Positions 46,019 to 59,031 of a stretch of DNA of 64,000 nt are shown one piece after another. The notes below the pieces were generated by a model. That model was not told the DNA's origin. It saw nothing but the letters and a program-made list of their open reading frames with translations, and did not search any database. Positions within the stretch are counted from its first letter, which is position 1. Every line of letters begins with the position of its first letter. The position numbers were made by a program, and so were the translations under genes. Source of the stretch: Voacanga thouarsii. Taxonomy: Eukaryota > Streptophyta > Magnoliopsida > Gentianales > Apocynaceae. The stretch is from positions 248,001 through 312,000 of the forward strand of contig JANUWF010002421.1 in NCBI GenBank assembly GCA_026120185.1, given 5' to 3'.

Positions 46019-48332
46019 TGTAACACCCCGAAGCCTAGGTCCGCCAGGGCCGGGGATGTCGCTCCGTCCAAAGAACAAGGGGTCTTTATAACTAGGTCAC
46101 ACAAATAAAATGGCTGCAATAAAATAATACTTTAACTTAAAAATTTATTACAACCCAAAATACTCCAAGAGTAAATCCATGAAACTCCAAAACAAAAACC
46201 ATAAATAAAATTATCCACTCTCATCTCCCCAAAGCAATACATAAAATCAAAAGACACATTCTCTTCCAAGGCAGATATTACTAGCTACTCGATCCCACAG
46301 CAGGATCAACTTGAAATCCTGATAAAAAGGTGATGAGACAGAAATCTCAGTAAGTCCGCATGTGCTTTGGGTGTTTAGCGAAAACAGTTCGTGGATGTAA
46401 AGTGTGAAACTTTTATAAGAGAAACATTGGCAATCATCAAACATTAGTCAAAAGCAAGAGTGGCGTTTTGGCTTATCTAGCCGCACATAAGTAATGAAAT
46501 CAACCACTCGAAAGAAAGGGATATGGGTTACCACACGTTGGGCCCCATAACCGGTCAGAATGCTGACACTTTGTGCAGACTGACAAAAGTAGGTGATCGG
46601 CCTACTGGGCAATATACTCCTCCTTCTCTATACCCAAACAACAACCGGGTGTCCATTTCGGCAAAACACAGTCACTTGACTGAAAACAAACTGCTAGCTC
46701 GGACCTGCACGACTCACTGGACTGACATCTTATCCGGGAAGGACTCACCCCTTAGAGGTGGCCACTTGCTGAGAGACTTTCCCTAACCCTTCAAAGACTA
46801 GTCCTAGTAGTCCACCCCTATTGAGTACTCAATGACATTTCCCACTTGGGATAAAATGAACGAAGCATTGCTCTTCATGAAAATAGCAATTTGAGGGTTT
46901 CCAAAGTTTTGGGAGAAATCAGTTTTGGTAAGAGTTTTAAGTTTGGAAAATCCACTCATTAGCTTTTAAATAATTTAAGTATTGGAAATAAGAACGAATT
47001 CAACCCTCAATTGCCTTCAGATAAACGAGTGTCCATACACTCCACATTTAGCTTGCCATAAGGAAAACATTTTTCACATTGATAGGTTTTATGCAGGAGC
47101 TTACCTGATTCTTGCTCACAACAACAAGGTCTCGAACAGCTGACCTAACTCCATATGGGTAAATACAAATCTTAATCAATTTCAAGTCACAAACCACTTC
47201 CTCAATTTTAAATCAATTCAATTCACTACTACCATGATCCTAGTGTCCCAAGCTTTAAGATAAAATAATAACTAAATAGGTTTATAAGCTAAGTTTAATT
47301 TGTTATTTAAAATAATTAATGGTTTGGAAAATAAATTCTAATAAGTTGAAAGTTTAAACCTTGTTAGGAAAAATTTAGAGTTTATTTGATCAAGAGTCAT
47401 AGATGGTACTAGGTAAAATAGTGATTTAATGATAGTTTAGTTGTTAGAAAATAATTGATAGCTAAAACTAGTTAAGATTAAATTTAATAAGCCTTTCTTG
47501 GAAAATAATAAGTAAATCCTTAAGGGTTTTGATTTAGTAAATATTTTACTAATTATGAATTATTCTCATAAAGCTTTAATTGATCTCTTTATTTTAAATA
47601 ATATTTATTTATTTTATTTTCTAGCAAAAGTATTATTTATTTGACTAAAATATCCTTTATATATATAATAATTCCAAATCTACCCTTCCTAGGGTTTTTC
47701 GAAAATACTAGCAATATTATTTTATTGAGTATTTTATGCATAAAGTGAAAATTAGTTTTAGGGACAACTAGATCATGATCAAATTCCTATGGCCATCCTC
47801 AATCAAGAATATACACAATCCTTCAATTCATTAAATCATCCAAATCTTGCATATAGGCATACATCTAAACTTATTAAGACATGATTTAACCTTTACTAGC
47901 ATAAACATGATCATGGCTTCAATATTCTAGTCATGCATATAACTCCTATTCACCAAAGGTGACATAATCTCTAGCATACTTCATCACACATACTACCTAT
48001 GACATGCATCAAACTTAATTCCACATACAACCAACTAATATAATCCTTTCATGCATAAATCCCATCTCCTTCACCATCATACATGTACTCATGCTTTAAT
48101 CATCAACAACACATACTCAATCCCATCACCATTCATCTTTTAACAACATCATCCTAGAGACATGATTCTAGAGTTTAAAAGAAAGATTGAAGGTACTTAC
48201 TTGGTTGATGAATGCTTTGAAGGAGTTTAGAGTAGATCCCAACTCCTAGATGGCTAACCTTGTCCAAGAGAGATGGCGAGAACAAGATTATGGAAGGAGA
48301 AGTCATCCGGCCAAAGAAGAGTGATTTCGGCC

Positions 48333-48382
<50 letters not shown>

Positions 48383-50325
48383 GAAGAAGAAATCATTAGT
48401 ATGTTTATTCACATAGGTTCTCATTAGAGATCAAGGTTAGAGAAGATAAGGTTGCTAGAATAAGTTTACCTTGATTGTGTTCTTGTCCTTCACAAAAATT
48501 TCTGGTTTTGATCTGAAGTAGTAAGATGATTCGTGGAGATTGATGTTAAGAATGGTGTTGATGGATTCACAGCAATGAGTAGACTAAATCTGGAGATTTT
48601 CATGAGGGTTGGAAGTGGTTTGAAGGTGTATTAAGTGAAAGCAAGTAGTAGGTGTTCTTGGTGTAGTGTATGTTGTTGGTGGCTGAAGGAAAAACCGAGA
48701 GAATAGATGTTGTAGCTGTCGAAATTCTGTGGAATTAGGGCTTCCGAAATTCTGTAGGGTTTAGGAGGATGTTTTCTCTTATTTGAGAGGGAAAAGGAAA
48801 TGTTAGTTGTTACAATCTTGGTAGAATATTTATAGGAAGTGATTTTGGAAACTAAATATTCTAAGGATATCTTGATTGTTTGGACAGCTTTGAAGGTCTA
48901 CTATGGCTGACTGGTTGAGCAGCTGTTCTGAGGAATTAAAGCTAGTTCAAGGTAGCTTATGATGGCCGAAATTAAGGTGCACAATGGTGAAGAAGATGTC
49001 TGGTCAATGGGGTAAGATTTTATGGAAAGTTGCTAAATAAGATGGCTGAAATTTTGGAAACCAATCAAGCTAAATTGCAGGGATTTATTGGAGAGATTTT
49101 CGGACAGCCATTGCTGCCTTTTGTCCAGAAGCCTGAGGAAAACAATGGAGCTCTGTTAATGGAGGTTTAAGGAAGGTTTTTGCAGAAGTAGGTTGATGTC
49201 TCGGCTGGAAGGGAAATAGGAAATCAAGCTGGAAGTTTGACTGTCCAGAATTTCGCTGAATAGAAATTTCTGGGCAGATTTTCGGATCTCACTTCTAGCG
49301 AATTTGTAGAGAGTTTGAAGGGGGATTTCTGGGGTATTCAAGGCTGGTTTCCAGCCTTCTTCATGGAGGGAAAACATAGCTAAGGTGCTGCACAAAATCT
49401 GCAAGAAAACAGCTTGGTTTTGAACCTCCAAAGCTGCGATTTTGCCTAGAATTTTCACTGGTTTTGTACAGCCCTTGAGTAGTCCGAAAATGGTAGAAAT
49501 AATTCATGTTTCAAGTTGAACTTAAGGCCATTTTTCTGGCAGCATTTGGGAGGGAATGTTAGCTAAGAAGCTCGACATTTTGAAGGTACAACAAGCTGGA
49601 AAATTTCAGCTCATTCCATGAAGGAAGATGAACTAGTCTAGGATGAAATTTCAGCAAGCTCACTAGAGGGATTTTTCCTCTTGGAACTTCCCACAACTCT
49701 TCCATATTTTCAGACTATAAGAAGTCTTTTACCAAGACACTTTGGTCCTAAAAGACCTCAGCACTTTACTGAATTTTCTGGAAAGAAAAAGGCTAGAACA
49801 TCTTGATCAAACTAAGGAGTTGAGAATTGAGGAAAATCAAAGATCAAGGAAAAAATGAATTTCCCTCTAAGAATTTCGAGTAGAGTAAAGGAGTGGAATG
49901 AGATTACTCCTATCATGTCTTTCTTAGGATATTATCACTCCTTGCTCTAGGCCCTTAGGGCCGAAACCAATTCCCCCAAGCAAAAGTAAAATTAATCTAG
50001 CTAAAGCTTCTATGATGGAATTTGAACCCAAGACCTCAAGAATTAATTCTAAGGCTTTAACCTCTAAACCACAACAACTCTTGTTGCTATTTCCACTAGA
50101 AAAATTATTTTCTATTCAATCCACAATCTATCTCCCTATTTTCACCTCGGGCAAAAATTACCATTTTGCCCCTCTCACACAATACTCACCAACAAAACTT
50201 CAAGACAATAAAAATCAAATCCAAAGCACATAGAAATCATATGAAAATATATTTAATTATGAAATAAAGTATGATATGCATCCCAACCCCCTTACTCTAA
50301 GGTTGGTTTTGACCGGGGTTTCACA
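46019..50325 (+). mobile_element. Large solo LTR I (gypsy type), 4307 bp, forward
   Basis: It starts TGTAACACCCCG and ends GGTTTCACA, and is flanked by a perfect TSD AACAT (46014-46018, 50326-50330). It is matched along its length, in inverted orientation, by 51994-56653. Landmarks inside: a 'ggccggggatgtcgc' motif near the 5' end, a (GA)n run at 48334-48380, and a tRNA-like B box (GGGTTCAAATTC, minus, 50018-50029). Open frames inside are short and unconserved. The TGTAACACCCC start is common in plant Tekay-like gypsy LTRs. Confidence 0.9.
50018..50071 (-). other. tRNA-like A/B boxes in solo LTR I
   Basis: On the minus strand TGGTTTAGAGG (50061-50071) and GGGTTCAAATTC (50018-50029) resemble pol III A and B boxes at tRNA-like spacing. 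The same pair sits at the corresponding place in solo LTR II (52248-52299). It is not a tRNA gene; it could be a SINE captured by the LTR family. Confidence 0.4.
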
Positions 50326-50330
50326 AACAT

Positions 50331-51993
50331 GGCTTATAAGGATTTATATAATTTGCAGAGTTCATCATATATGAGTGATCATAGTAGAAAAAGTGATCAT
50401 TATGAAGATTCTTGTTCAAGTAGAGGAGGGTATATGGAATTGATGAAGACGAATAGGAATAGAAAGATGATCATGAGAACTTGCATGATTATGAAGTTTG
50501 AATCTTATGGGAATAGCTATGATAAAAGGTCAAGAATAAGTGGAAGAAGATATAGCGGATATGAGGAAAATTCTTCAAGATATAAATAAGAGCATGAAAA
50601 CTTAAGCTACGAAGAGATTTGGGATAGAAATGATGATTACTAGAACGAGCCTTGTACAAGTGGGAGAAGACATAGTGGGGTTGATGGAAAAGGAAATTGG
50701 AAATATGAAGAGGAAGAATGTGAGGGTGTTTATATAAAAGGAATATAAAAATATTCAAAGAGTGGAGTGCAAAGGAAAATGAGGGAATCTCCAACTTCTA
50801 CAAAAAAGATGCAACAAAGAAGTAGTGGAGGATTAACTTGCGAGATTTATTGTAGCAAAAAGCACAAAAAAAAAAAAAATTAATTATCCCCACAAAATGA
50901 AATGTGAAAGAATTTATGGGTGCATGTTTGCGAAAGGGAAAGATAAGTTGAAAAGCAAAGGGTTGAACTTGAGATTAAAGTGGCCAAGAAAAATGTTGTA
51001 TATATTAAGAAACAAAGAAATACAAAAGAAGAAAAGAATTAGAAGGATGAGAAGAATGAGCAAAATGAATCCATTGGATTAAAGGAGATGAATAGCTTAG
51101 TGATGATGAAAAAGTTGATGAGAATCAATTAAGTTCAACAAATAGGGTGACAAAGGAGTCCTACAACATACTATTCTTTCTAGAGGACAAGTTACATTGC
51201 TAAGAGTGTTGAATGGGGGAAGAACAAGAAGAAATATTGCATGATGGCATTGAAATTATTAGAGAATGATCCAATCTGAAGAATAAAATAGGGAAGAAAG
51301 CTCTAAACATCAATGACTTGGGAAGGGTAATGTATAACAAGAGGAGAAGAAGAAAATTTGGTTAGAAATGGTGTAAGAACAAATGAAAAGAAGTAAAATT
51401 AGAGAGAGTGAGCCTTCTAGTTCCAAAACATAAAAGGGTACCAAATCTAGTGAAGAAAAGAGAAAACATAAAGGAAAGGCCTTGTTGAAGCCACAAAAGA
51501 GGAGAACTATCAAGTGCTACAAGTGTTTGGGATATGGTCATACCTTCCAAGAATGTCCAAACAAGAAGACAGTGTTCATCAACAAACAAGATGATATTTC
51601 ATCTGGTGTGGAAGAATGTAGTGAGGCATTGAATAGTAAGCTTGAAGGAGAAGTAGGTAGTAAAGGAAGGATCATGATTGAGCCAATTTATTCATTGATT
51701 GGAGTAGCAATGAGGGTTGAGAATGTTCATAAGGGTGTGGAGAAGGAGAAGGTTTGCAAAGAGAATATACTTTCTTTTCAAAGCGTCCAATCAAACAAAA
51801 ACCATATAATGTCCTTATTGATGGAGGGAGTAGTAAAAATGTGATTAGTACTACATTGGTGAATGAGTTAGGAATAGAGATCTTGAAACATCCTAGGCTA
51901 TACAAGCTTCAATGGTTGAAAAATTAGGGTGGGATGAAGGTGAACAAGCAAGCGAAGATTGCCATTGATATAGGGGGAGGGGGGGGGGGTATA
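50331..51993 (+). pseudogene. Gypsy gag and protease N-terminal part
   Basis: The first 1.1 kb is charged, purine-rich and broken (ATG 50329; Ser/Arg/Tyr-rich SDHSRKSDHYEDSCSSRGGY). At 51482 a 120-residue frame contains a perfect CCHC zinc knuckle, CYKCLGYGHTFQECP, marking the end of gag. After a frameshift near 51800 protease begins: PYNVLIDGGSSKNVISTTLV, then KHPRLYKLQWLKN. The catalytic motif is D-G-G as in several plant gypsy proteases. The frame is cut at 51993 by solo LTR II and resumes at 56654. A 16-bp G run (51974-51989) lies at the insertion point. Confidence 0.82.
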
Positions 51994-53948
51994 TGTGAAA
52001 CCCTAGTCGAAACCAGCCTTAGAGTAAGAGGGTTGAGATGCATATTATATTTTATTGCATGTTTAAATATATTTTTATATGATTTTATGTGTTTTGGATT
52101 TGTGTTTTGTAGCCTAGAAGGCTTAATTGTGATTATTGAGTAAGAAGGGCAAAATGGTAATTTTGTTTGAGGTGAAAATAGGGAGATAGCTTGAGGATTA
52201 AATAGGAGAAATGTTTTGGAGAGAAAATAAGAATAAGAGTTGTTGTGGTTTAGTGGTTAGAGTTATGGAATTAATTCTTGAGTTCTTGGGTTCAAATTCT
52301 ATCATTGGAGTTTTAGCAAGGTTAAATCTTATTTTTGGTGAAGTAGGCTATATTTTGGTCTTAGCTTGTTTTAGGGAAGAGTAGAGGTGTTGTCCTAGGG
52401 GAGACATGATAGGAGTACCCTAATCCTATTCTTGTACCCTACAAAAATTCCTAAGGGAATTCATCCCTTCTTGATCCTTAATTTTTCCTACTCAATTCAT
52501 TAGGTTGGTCAATTTGTTCTAGCCAATTTCATTCCAAAAAATTCAGTAAAGTACTGTAGCTTTGAAGGTTCAAAATGTCTTAGTGAAAGACATCTTATGG
52601 ACCGAAAATGTGGAAGAGATGGGGAAGGATTCCAAGAGAATTAATTCCTCTAGTGAACCTTCTAAACTTCACTCTAGCTAGGTTCATTTTCCTTCATGTA
52701 ATGAACTGAAATTTTTCCTGCTTCTTGTGCCTTCAAGGTGTCGAAATTCTCAGCCATTATTCCCTCCCAATGCTGCCAGAAAATGGCCCTTTTGATCAGC
52801 TTGAAATCTGAAATTTTTTGGTTAATTTCGGGCTGCACAAATGCTGTGCAAAACCAGAAAAATTTTTGGTTAAAATCGCAGCTTTGGTGGTTTTCAACCA
52901 AGCTGTTTTCTTCCAGTTTTCTCCCAACTCCTTAGTCACGTTTTTCCTCCATGAAGAAGGCTGGAAACCAGTCATGAAAGACCCCTGAAATCTCCTTCAA
53001 ACTCTCTGCAAGCTGACTGGAAAATGGCAGCCGAAACTGCCCAGAAAAATTCCAGCAATGGTGAAATTTTGTGTGTCCAGCTTTGTTTCCTAATCCAGCC
53101 CTAGTCGAAACTCTATCTTTCTTCTGCACAAACCACTCTTAAACAGCCATGAGTTGAACTCCATTGTCTTCCCTAAGATTCTGCACGAAAATCAGACATG
53201 GCTGCCCTAAAATATCTCCAACAAATTACTGCAATCATGCCTTGATTGGATACCAAAATTCCAGCAACCTTAATTTAGCAACCTTCCATAAAATGTCTCT
53301 CAAACAACCAGACATTTCCTTCACCATTACACTCCTTCTTTTCAGCCACCATTAGCCTTCTTCAATCAACTTTCATCCAGCCAAAAACACTGATCAAACA
53401 GCCGGCCATCACAGCCTCCAAAAGTTCTCCATTGATTAAGATATTCTCAACATATTTTATTTCCAAATTTGATTCACTAAATTATTCTTTTAGGATTTCA
53501 ACAACCAGCCTTTCCTTTTCATTTCAAACCAGAAAAATCATCTATCTAAACTACACAAACAATTCGGCCACTGCACACACACAGAATTTCGGCAGCTCCA
53601 ATCCAAAATCCCTCCATTCTCTTCAACCTTCAAGCACACATAGAACACCAAGAACACCTACTCCTTTCTTTCGCCTAATACCTCTCCAAACCACTTCAAA
53701 CTTCTCCCAAAAATTCTAGATTTCATCTACTCACTACCGTGAGTCCATCCATACCATTTTTAACATCAAACTCCAAAATCTAACTTACTCTTTTAGATAA
53801 AAAATCAGAATTTTTGTGAAGGCTCAAGAACACCTTCAAGGTAGGTTTGTTCAATCAACTTCATCTTCACTAATCTTTGATCTCTAATGAATATATGTAT
53901 GAATAAGCATGCTAATGGACTTTCTTCTTCTATCTTTTTCTCTCTCTC

Positions 53949-53981
<33 letters not shown>

Positions 53982-56653
53982 GGCCGAATGCCCTCTCTTT
54001 CTTGGCCAAATGGCTTCTTCACCAATGGCCATGCTTTCTTCATCTTCCTTGGACGGATTTAGACATCTAGGAGTTGAGATCCATTCGAAACTCCTTCAAA
54101 GCATTCACCAAACAAATAAGCCTTTTCAACCCTCCTTTTAAATTCTAGATTCGTGTCTCTAGGATGATATTGGTAAGAGATGGATTATGAATAGGGTTTG
54201 AGCATGTATTGTTGTGATGAGTTGAGATTGAAGCATGAATAAATGTGTGTATGATGGAGATGGGATTGATGCATGAGTTGATTATCTTGGTTGATTGTAT
54301 GGTGTTTTTAGGGTTTAATGCATGTCTCCATGTTTTGAGTGGTATTTGTGTTTAAGCATGTTAGAGATTATGTCACCTTTGGTGAATAGGATGTATATTC
54401 ATGTAAAGCTATGATTATATTTATGATAGTAGAGTGTGGATAATGTCTTGGTAGATTTGGATCTATGTTTTATTCATGATTTGGATGATTTGATGAATTG
54501 GTGTTGAGTATATGTTCATGATTGTGGTTAGCAATAGAAATACGATCATGACCTAGTTGTCCCTAAGTTAATTTTATTTCACCAATAAAATTGTTTAATG
54601 CTATGATTATTCTAGTAAATTTTGAAAACCCTAGGAAAGGTGGATTTGGACTATTATATATATAATAAGGTTATTTTAGTCAAATAAATGATAGCTTTTG
54701 TTAAAGAAATAAAATATATAGATATTGTATAAAATAATAATATCAAATAAATCCTTTTATGTAAATAATCATAATAAGTAAAATATTAATTTTGTAAGTC
54801 CTATATTCATAAATACTATTAAAGTTTATTTATTATCTTTCAATCAAAATCTATTAAAATTTACTTACAACTGATTTTAATTGCCAATTATTTTCTAGCA
54901 AATAATTAATAATAGATTATTATTATTTTACCTAGTACCACCTAGGACCTTTTATCAAATAAAATCTAATTTATTTTAGCAAAATTTAAACCTTCAACTT
55001 ATAGTACCTATTTTCCAAACCTTAGTTATTTTAATATCAAACTAGAATTATTTTATAACCCCTTTTATTTGTTACCTAGTCTTAAAGCTTGGGACACTAG
55101 GGACATGATGGTAATAAGTTGAGTTAGTTTTAATTGTGAAAGTGAATCTTCGGCTTGAGTTTGATTGTGATTTATACTTACCCCAGGCGAGGTTATGTCA
55201 GCTGTTGGAGACCTTTCTTTTGAGTAAGGATAAAGTAAGTTCCCTTACATTCATGAAATTGATTTTATTTTATTATCTTAGTTTGAAAGAAAGGTTGGTG
55301 AGTATCACTTGCAAACACGAAATATTAGCACGATAGCTAATTTTTGAAAACTTCTATATTTGGAACCTTCTTATTTTGAAAACTTTCTATATTTGGAAAA
55401 CTTCTAATTTTAGAAACTTCTAGATTTATAAATTTTTAAAATGTGTCAAGCATGACCTAGGAGCCAAGCATCAAACATTTTGATTTGTTTTGAATATGCA
55501 AGAGATGAATTCTTGATCATGCATATACTTTTCGAAAATCATAGCACAACTTATTTGAGCATATGGCTCATCCACTATGAATTTGTGAAATAAATTATTG
55601 ACTTAAAACCATGCCTTCTAAAATTTTTGCACGAGTTGAAAAATGTTGTTTGGAATTGTATTGAGCTAATTTTGTAGGTTCCACTTTGGAGCCTTATGAA
55701 TTGTGAAGATTGAATAACGTTGAGTACTCAATGGGGGCTAGACCTTTATACTAGCCTTGGGTTGGTCTGGGGATATCTTTCGGCAGGTGGCCATCTCCAA
55801 GAGGTTGACTCTTTTCGATCAGGGCGTTAGTATAAAAGGTTGAGCCGTCCTCAGCTAGCGACGGGGTTCTAGTAGAACTGACGGCCGGAAGTGGGACAAC
55901 TGGAATGGGTTGAGTGAGAGAGGGAGGAGAATCTCACTCGGTAGGACGTACACCTACCAGTTGTTGGGGGTTAAGTGCTTCACAGAAGTGAGAGCCACCT
56001 TTGTGTCCTTTCACCACCTAACGGGGGTCATGTGCTTCACCTGGTGTGAGAGCCACCGCTGTGCCCTGTTACGTTAACTTGGTTACTTTAATTGATGAGT
56101 TATTTTCATGGAACTGTTCTAAAGTGTCATTGGAATTTTATTCGAAGCTTAATATCTTTTAATTATTCGTATCTTTCCAAACAGAATATTTTAAGAGCAT
56201 TTTGCTCTATGACTTTTCATTATTGTCTTTCAAGAAGTGAGAGTTAAATTTGTAAAGAAGGCATGACCAAGCTTTTGATATATTGTTAGTGCATACATCA
56301 TGAAAAGTGTTATGACTTTTTAGCCCAACTCACACACGGGGCTTACTGAGATTTTTATCTCACTACCCTTTTTACCATGATTTCAGGTTGATCTTGCTGT
56401 GGGGATGAGTCGCTAGTTGTAGCCAGCCTTGGAAGATTTTTCTGATATTTATTTTGAGTAATGCTTTGGGAGATGAGAGTGGATAATTTTGTTTATGGAT
56501 TTATTTCGAATTCTTGGTTTGTAATAAATTTAAAGTTTAAAGTATTATTTTTATTTTATTATTTTGATTATGTGACCTAGTTATAAAGAACCCTTATCCT
56601 TTGGATGTGGCGACATCCCCGGCCTTGTCAGGCCTAGGTAGTGGGGTGTTACA
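51994..56653 (-). mobile_element. Large solo LTR II, 4660 bp, inverted relative to LTR I
   Basis: On the minus strand it starts TGTAACACCCC and ends GGGTTTCACA, the same tips as LTR I. It is flanked by GTATA (51989-51993) and GTACA (56654-56658), a TSD with one later mutation. It is inserted inside the protease codons of the gypsy gag-protease remnant. A (TC)n run at 53936-53990 corresponds to the (GA)n of LTR I. It is about 350 bp longer than LTR I, through indels. Confidence 0.9.
52248..52299 (+). other. tRNA-like A/B boxes in solo LTR II
   Basis: TGGTTTAGTGG (A-box fit TRGYNNARNNG) and GGGTTCAAATTC (B-box-like) lie about 30 bp apart. They match the minus-strand pair in LTR I and belong to the LTR family rather than to a single insertion. 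Confidence 0.45.
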
Positions 56654-57345
56654 GTACAAGGATGAGGTAATTTGTGATGTATTTCTTATGCGTATAGAGA
56701 ATATTTTGTTGGAGAGATCTTGGATGTTTAATAGAGATATGATCCATAAAGGGGAGAGAAATACTTATTCATTGAAGAAAGATCAAAAGAAAATACTCTA
56801 CTTTCCTTATTCTCTAGTGAGGTTTTGAGAGAAAAAGAATAGAAGAGGAGAGAGGAAAAGGGGAAACAAAAGAAATTAAGTGAGAGAAGGAAAGCGAAGA
56901 GCAAGAAAAGTGAGCAAAAAGAAAAGTAAAAGAATGAGGTAAATGAAAATAAGAAAAAAGGAGAGAAGAGGGAAGGACAATAGAATAATAAACAAGATCA
57001 TGAGGCAAAGAAGGAGAAAAGGATAAAAATTGAGGGAAGAAAAGAAGAGAGAGATGAAAATAGAGTAACCTCCTTAAACTTGGAAAAAAAAAAAGACAAG
57101 AGTGACAAATAAGATCGTGAGGAAAGAAAAGAGAGTGGAAGCAAAATGAGAGGAAAAATGTTAGTCGTGAAAAGTGAAAACAACGAGGTTAGATAGGAGA
57201 AAAGTAATAACATTTTACCTTCACAAAAATGTTCTTGTTTGAATTCTTTTATGGGTGTCGATTCGAGGACAAATCACCTCAAATACTGGGGATTTGATAG
57301 GAATCGTCCTAAGAATGAAGACTACTCTAAAGAAGGGGGGGGGAT
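56654..57345 (+). pseudogene. Gypsy protease C-terminal part and Lys/Glu-rich tail
   Basis: Directly after solo LTR II the frame reads YKDEVICDVFLMRIENILLE, RSWMFNRDMIHKGERNTYSL, continuing the protease of 51800-51993; plant gypsy proteases read 'YKDEVLCDVVPM...LLLGRPWQ.DR'. A long Lys/Glu/Arg-rich stretch (56830-57180) follows, and GVDSRTNHLKYWGFDRN near 57260 resembles the extreme C-terminus of gypsy Pol. RT, RNase H and integrase are absent between them, so this copy is either a gag-protease-only element or has a large internal deletion. A purine/G run (57330-57345) could be the polypurine tract. Confidence 0.75.
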
Positions 57346-59031
57346 AATATCAAGCCACAACTTATGGTAGCTACTACTATGTATAAAATAAGAATTTGCA
57401 TAAGTGACCAGAATAAGAAATGATCAGTATAATGAGATAAACGTTTTGGTACGATAACAATATTTAAGGGTATTATTAGAAATTTGAAATTATGGGGACC
57501 TGAATAGAAATTTGAATTTGTTCTACCTGTACCCTAAATCTTCAGATTGCGACTACTTTTAAAAGAGTGAGAATTTAAGGGTACACTAAGAACAAAAATC
57601 AATTAGTATAATAAGACGAGTATTTTGGTATAAAATAAGCTATCGGAGGTATCAGGGGCATTTTTATAATTTTGACAGCGATCAGGATTTTGATTGTAAA
57701 TTAGGAAGAACCGAGAAAGAATTGGGAATTTTGACTTTCAATATTGAATTCAATACAATTTATAGATTCCATTGGTGGAACAAAATATTTTCCCGATATG
57801 GACCGAAATTATAGTTATTGTCTGAAGAAATTCGGAAGTGTGGCAAAAATTGAGACAAGTGGCGTAATTTGATTGGAGGATGAAAACACGTGCCAAAATG
57901 CCATTGGAGGAGTGAAATATTTGTGAGATTATTTTATTGCAAAATCTTATTGAATAAGATTAAATATTAAAGAATTAATTAAATCAACTAATAGGAAAAA
58001 TGGTTGAAAATTGGATAGCCCACAGTGGTTGACCTTGTGACTAATTTTGTTCACAATTTGGACCAAGAGACTGGTGATGAACATCATGGAAAACCATCAG
58101 CAATAAATGGTGGAAAAGGAAGAAAAATAAAAGGAAAGAAAATTAGAAGAATCTACAAGCTTTCAAGACTAGCATTTGACCAACTAATAAAATAATTGGT
58201 CATGTGCGAATTTTGCCACATGAATGGTGGTGGGAGAGGCGGTAAAATAGCCAGGAAATCGACAACAACAAGGAGACAAAATAAGGAAGAAAGAAAGGAA
58301 AAAGAAAAGAAAAGGAAGGAAAAGCTAGAGAAAAATAGGAGGAAAATAGCAAACGAAGAGAGAAAACATTTCTTGAGAGAAAAAGGAAGAACTTGGGGGA
58401 AATCAAACTTGGAGAATCACACAAAAAAGGTAAAATGCTATACTTCATGAATTAAAGTTGTAAATTTCATTGCAAGGATCATTATGGTATGAATATTGTT
58501 AGGAAAATATTTTCGTGAATTAAAGTTGTAGATTTCATTGCAAGGATCATTATGGTATGAATATTGTTGGGAAAAATATGAAAGTTGTGATTTTGTCTAG
58601 TATGATTTCTATGTTTGGTGAAGATTGGTGTGTGTATATGTGTACTGGTTTGTTTGAGGGTTTATATACTATGTTTTATATAGTATATGAAGGTGTTTTA
58701 ATGGTAGTTTGGGTGGTTGTTCATGGCTGCACAATAAGGTATAAGAAGTGAAATGGAAAACTAGCTTAATCATAAAGAAAATGAATTGTTAATGTTGTTG
58801 TTTGCATTTGTTGAACTTGATGTTCGAAAATATGATATTTCTGGGCTAAGTATCTCTGAAATTTAGAGAATTGAAGGCCATTATGATGGAATTTAAGATG
58901 GTTTAAATGTTATATAGTTGTTAGGATTAAAGTAGAATAGATAGTGTGAAGAGATAAACAAAACAAAAATTCTCATTTGAATGAAATCCCGAGCAGCCTT
59001 AAAGAACGAATAAACTACACAAATTGACTTG

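Noticed and set aside
46523..46786. 87-codon frame in solo LTR I
   Set aside because: No domain, and the corresponding part of LTR II does not preserve the frame.
50018..50071. A true tRNA gene
   Set aside because: A/B-box-like motifs are present, but acceptor and anticodon stems do not pair.
46019..56653. The inverted arms as the two LTRs of one element, or as one fold-back transposon
   Set aside because: LTRs of one element are direct repeats, and each arm has its own separate 5-bp TSD, so they are two independent solo LTRs.
56814..57213. Ser/Phe/Leu-rich minus-strand frames
   Set aside because: They are the complement of the Lys/Glu/Arg-rich tail of the gypsy remnant; no independent support.
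58196..58450. 84-codon Lys/Arg/Glu-rich frame, repeated with changes near 63430-63680
   Set aside because: Both lie at the same place in the two gypsy LTR copies and the frame is not kept between them, so it is LTR sequence and not a gene.
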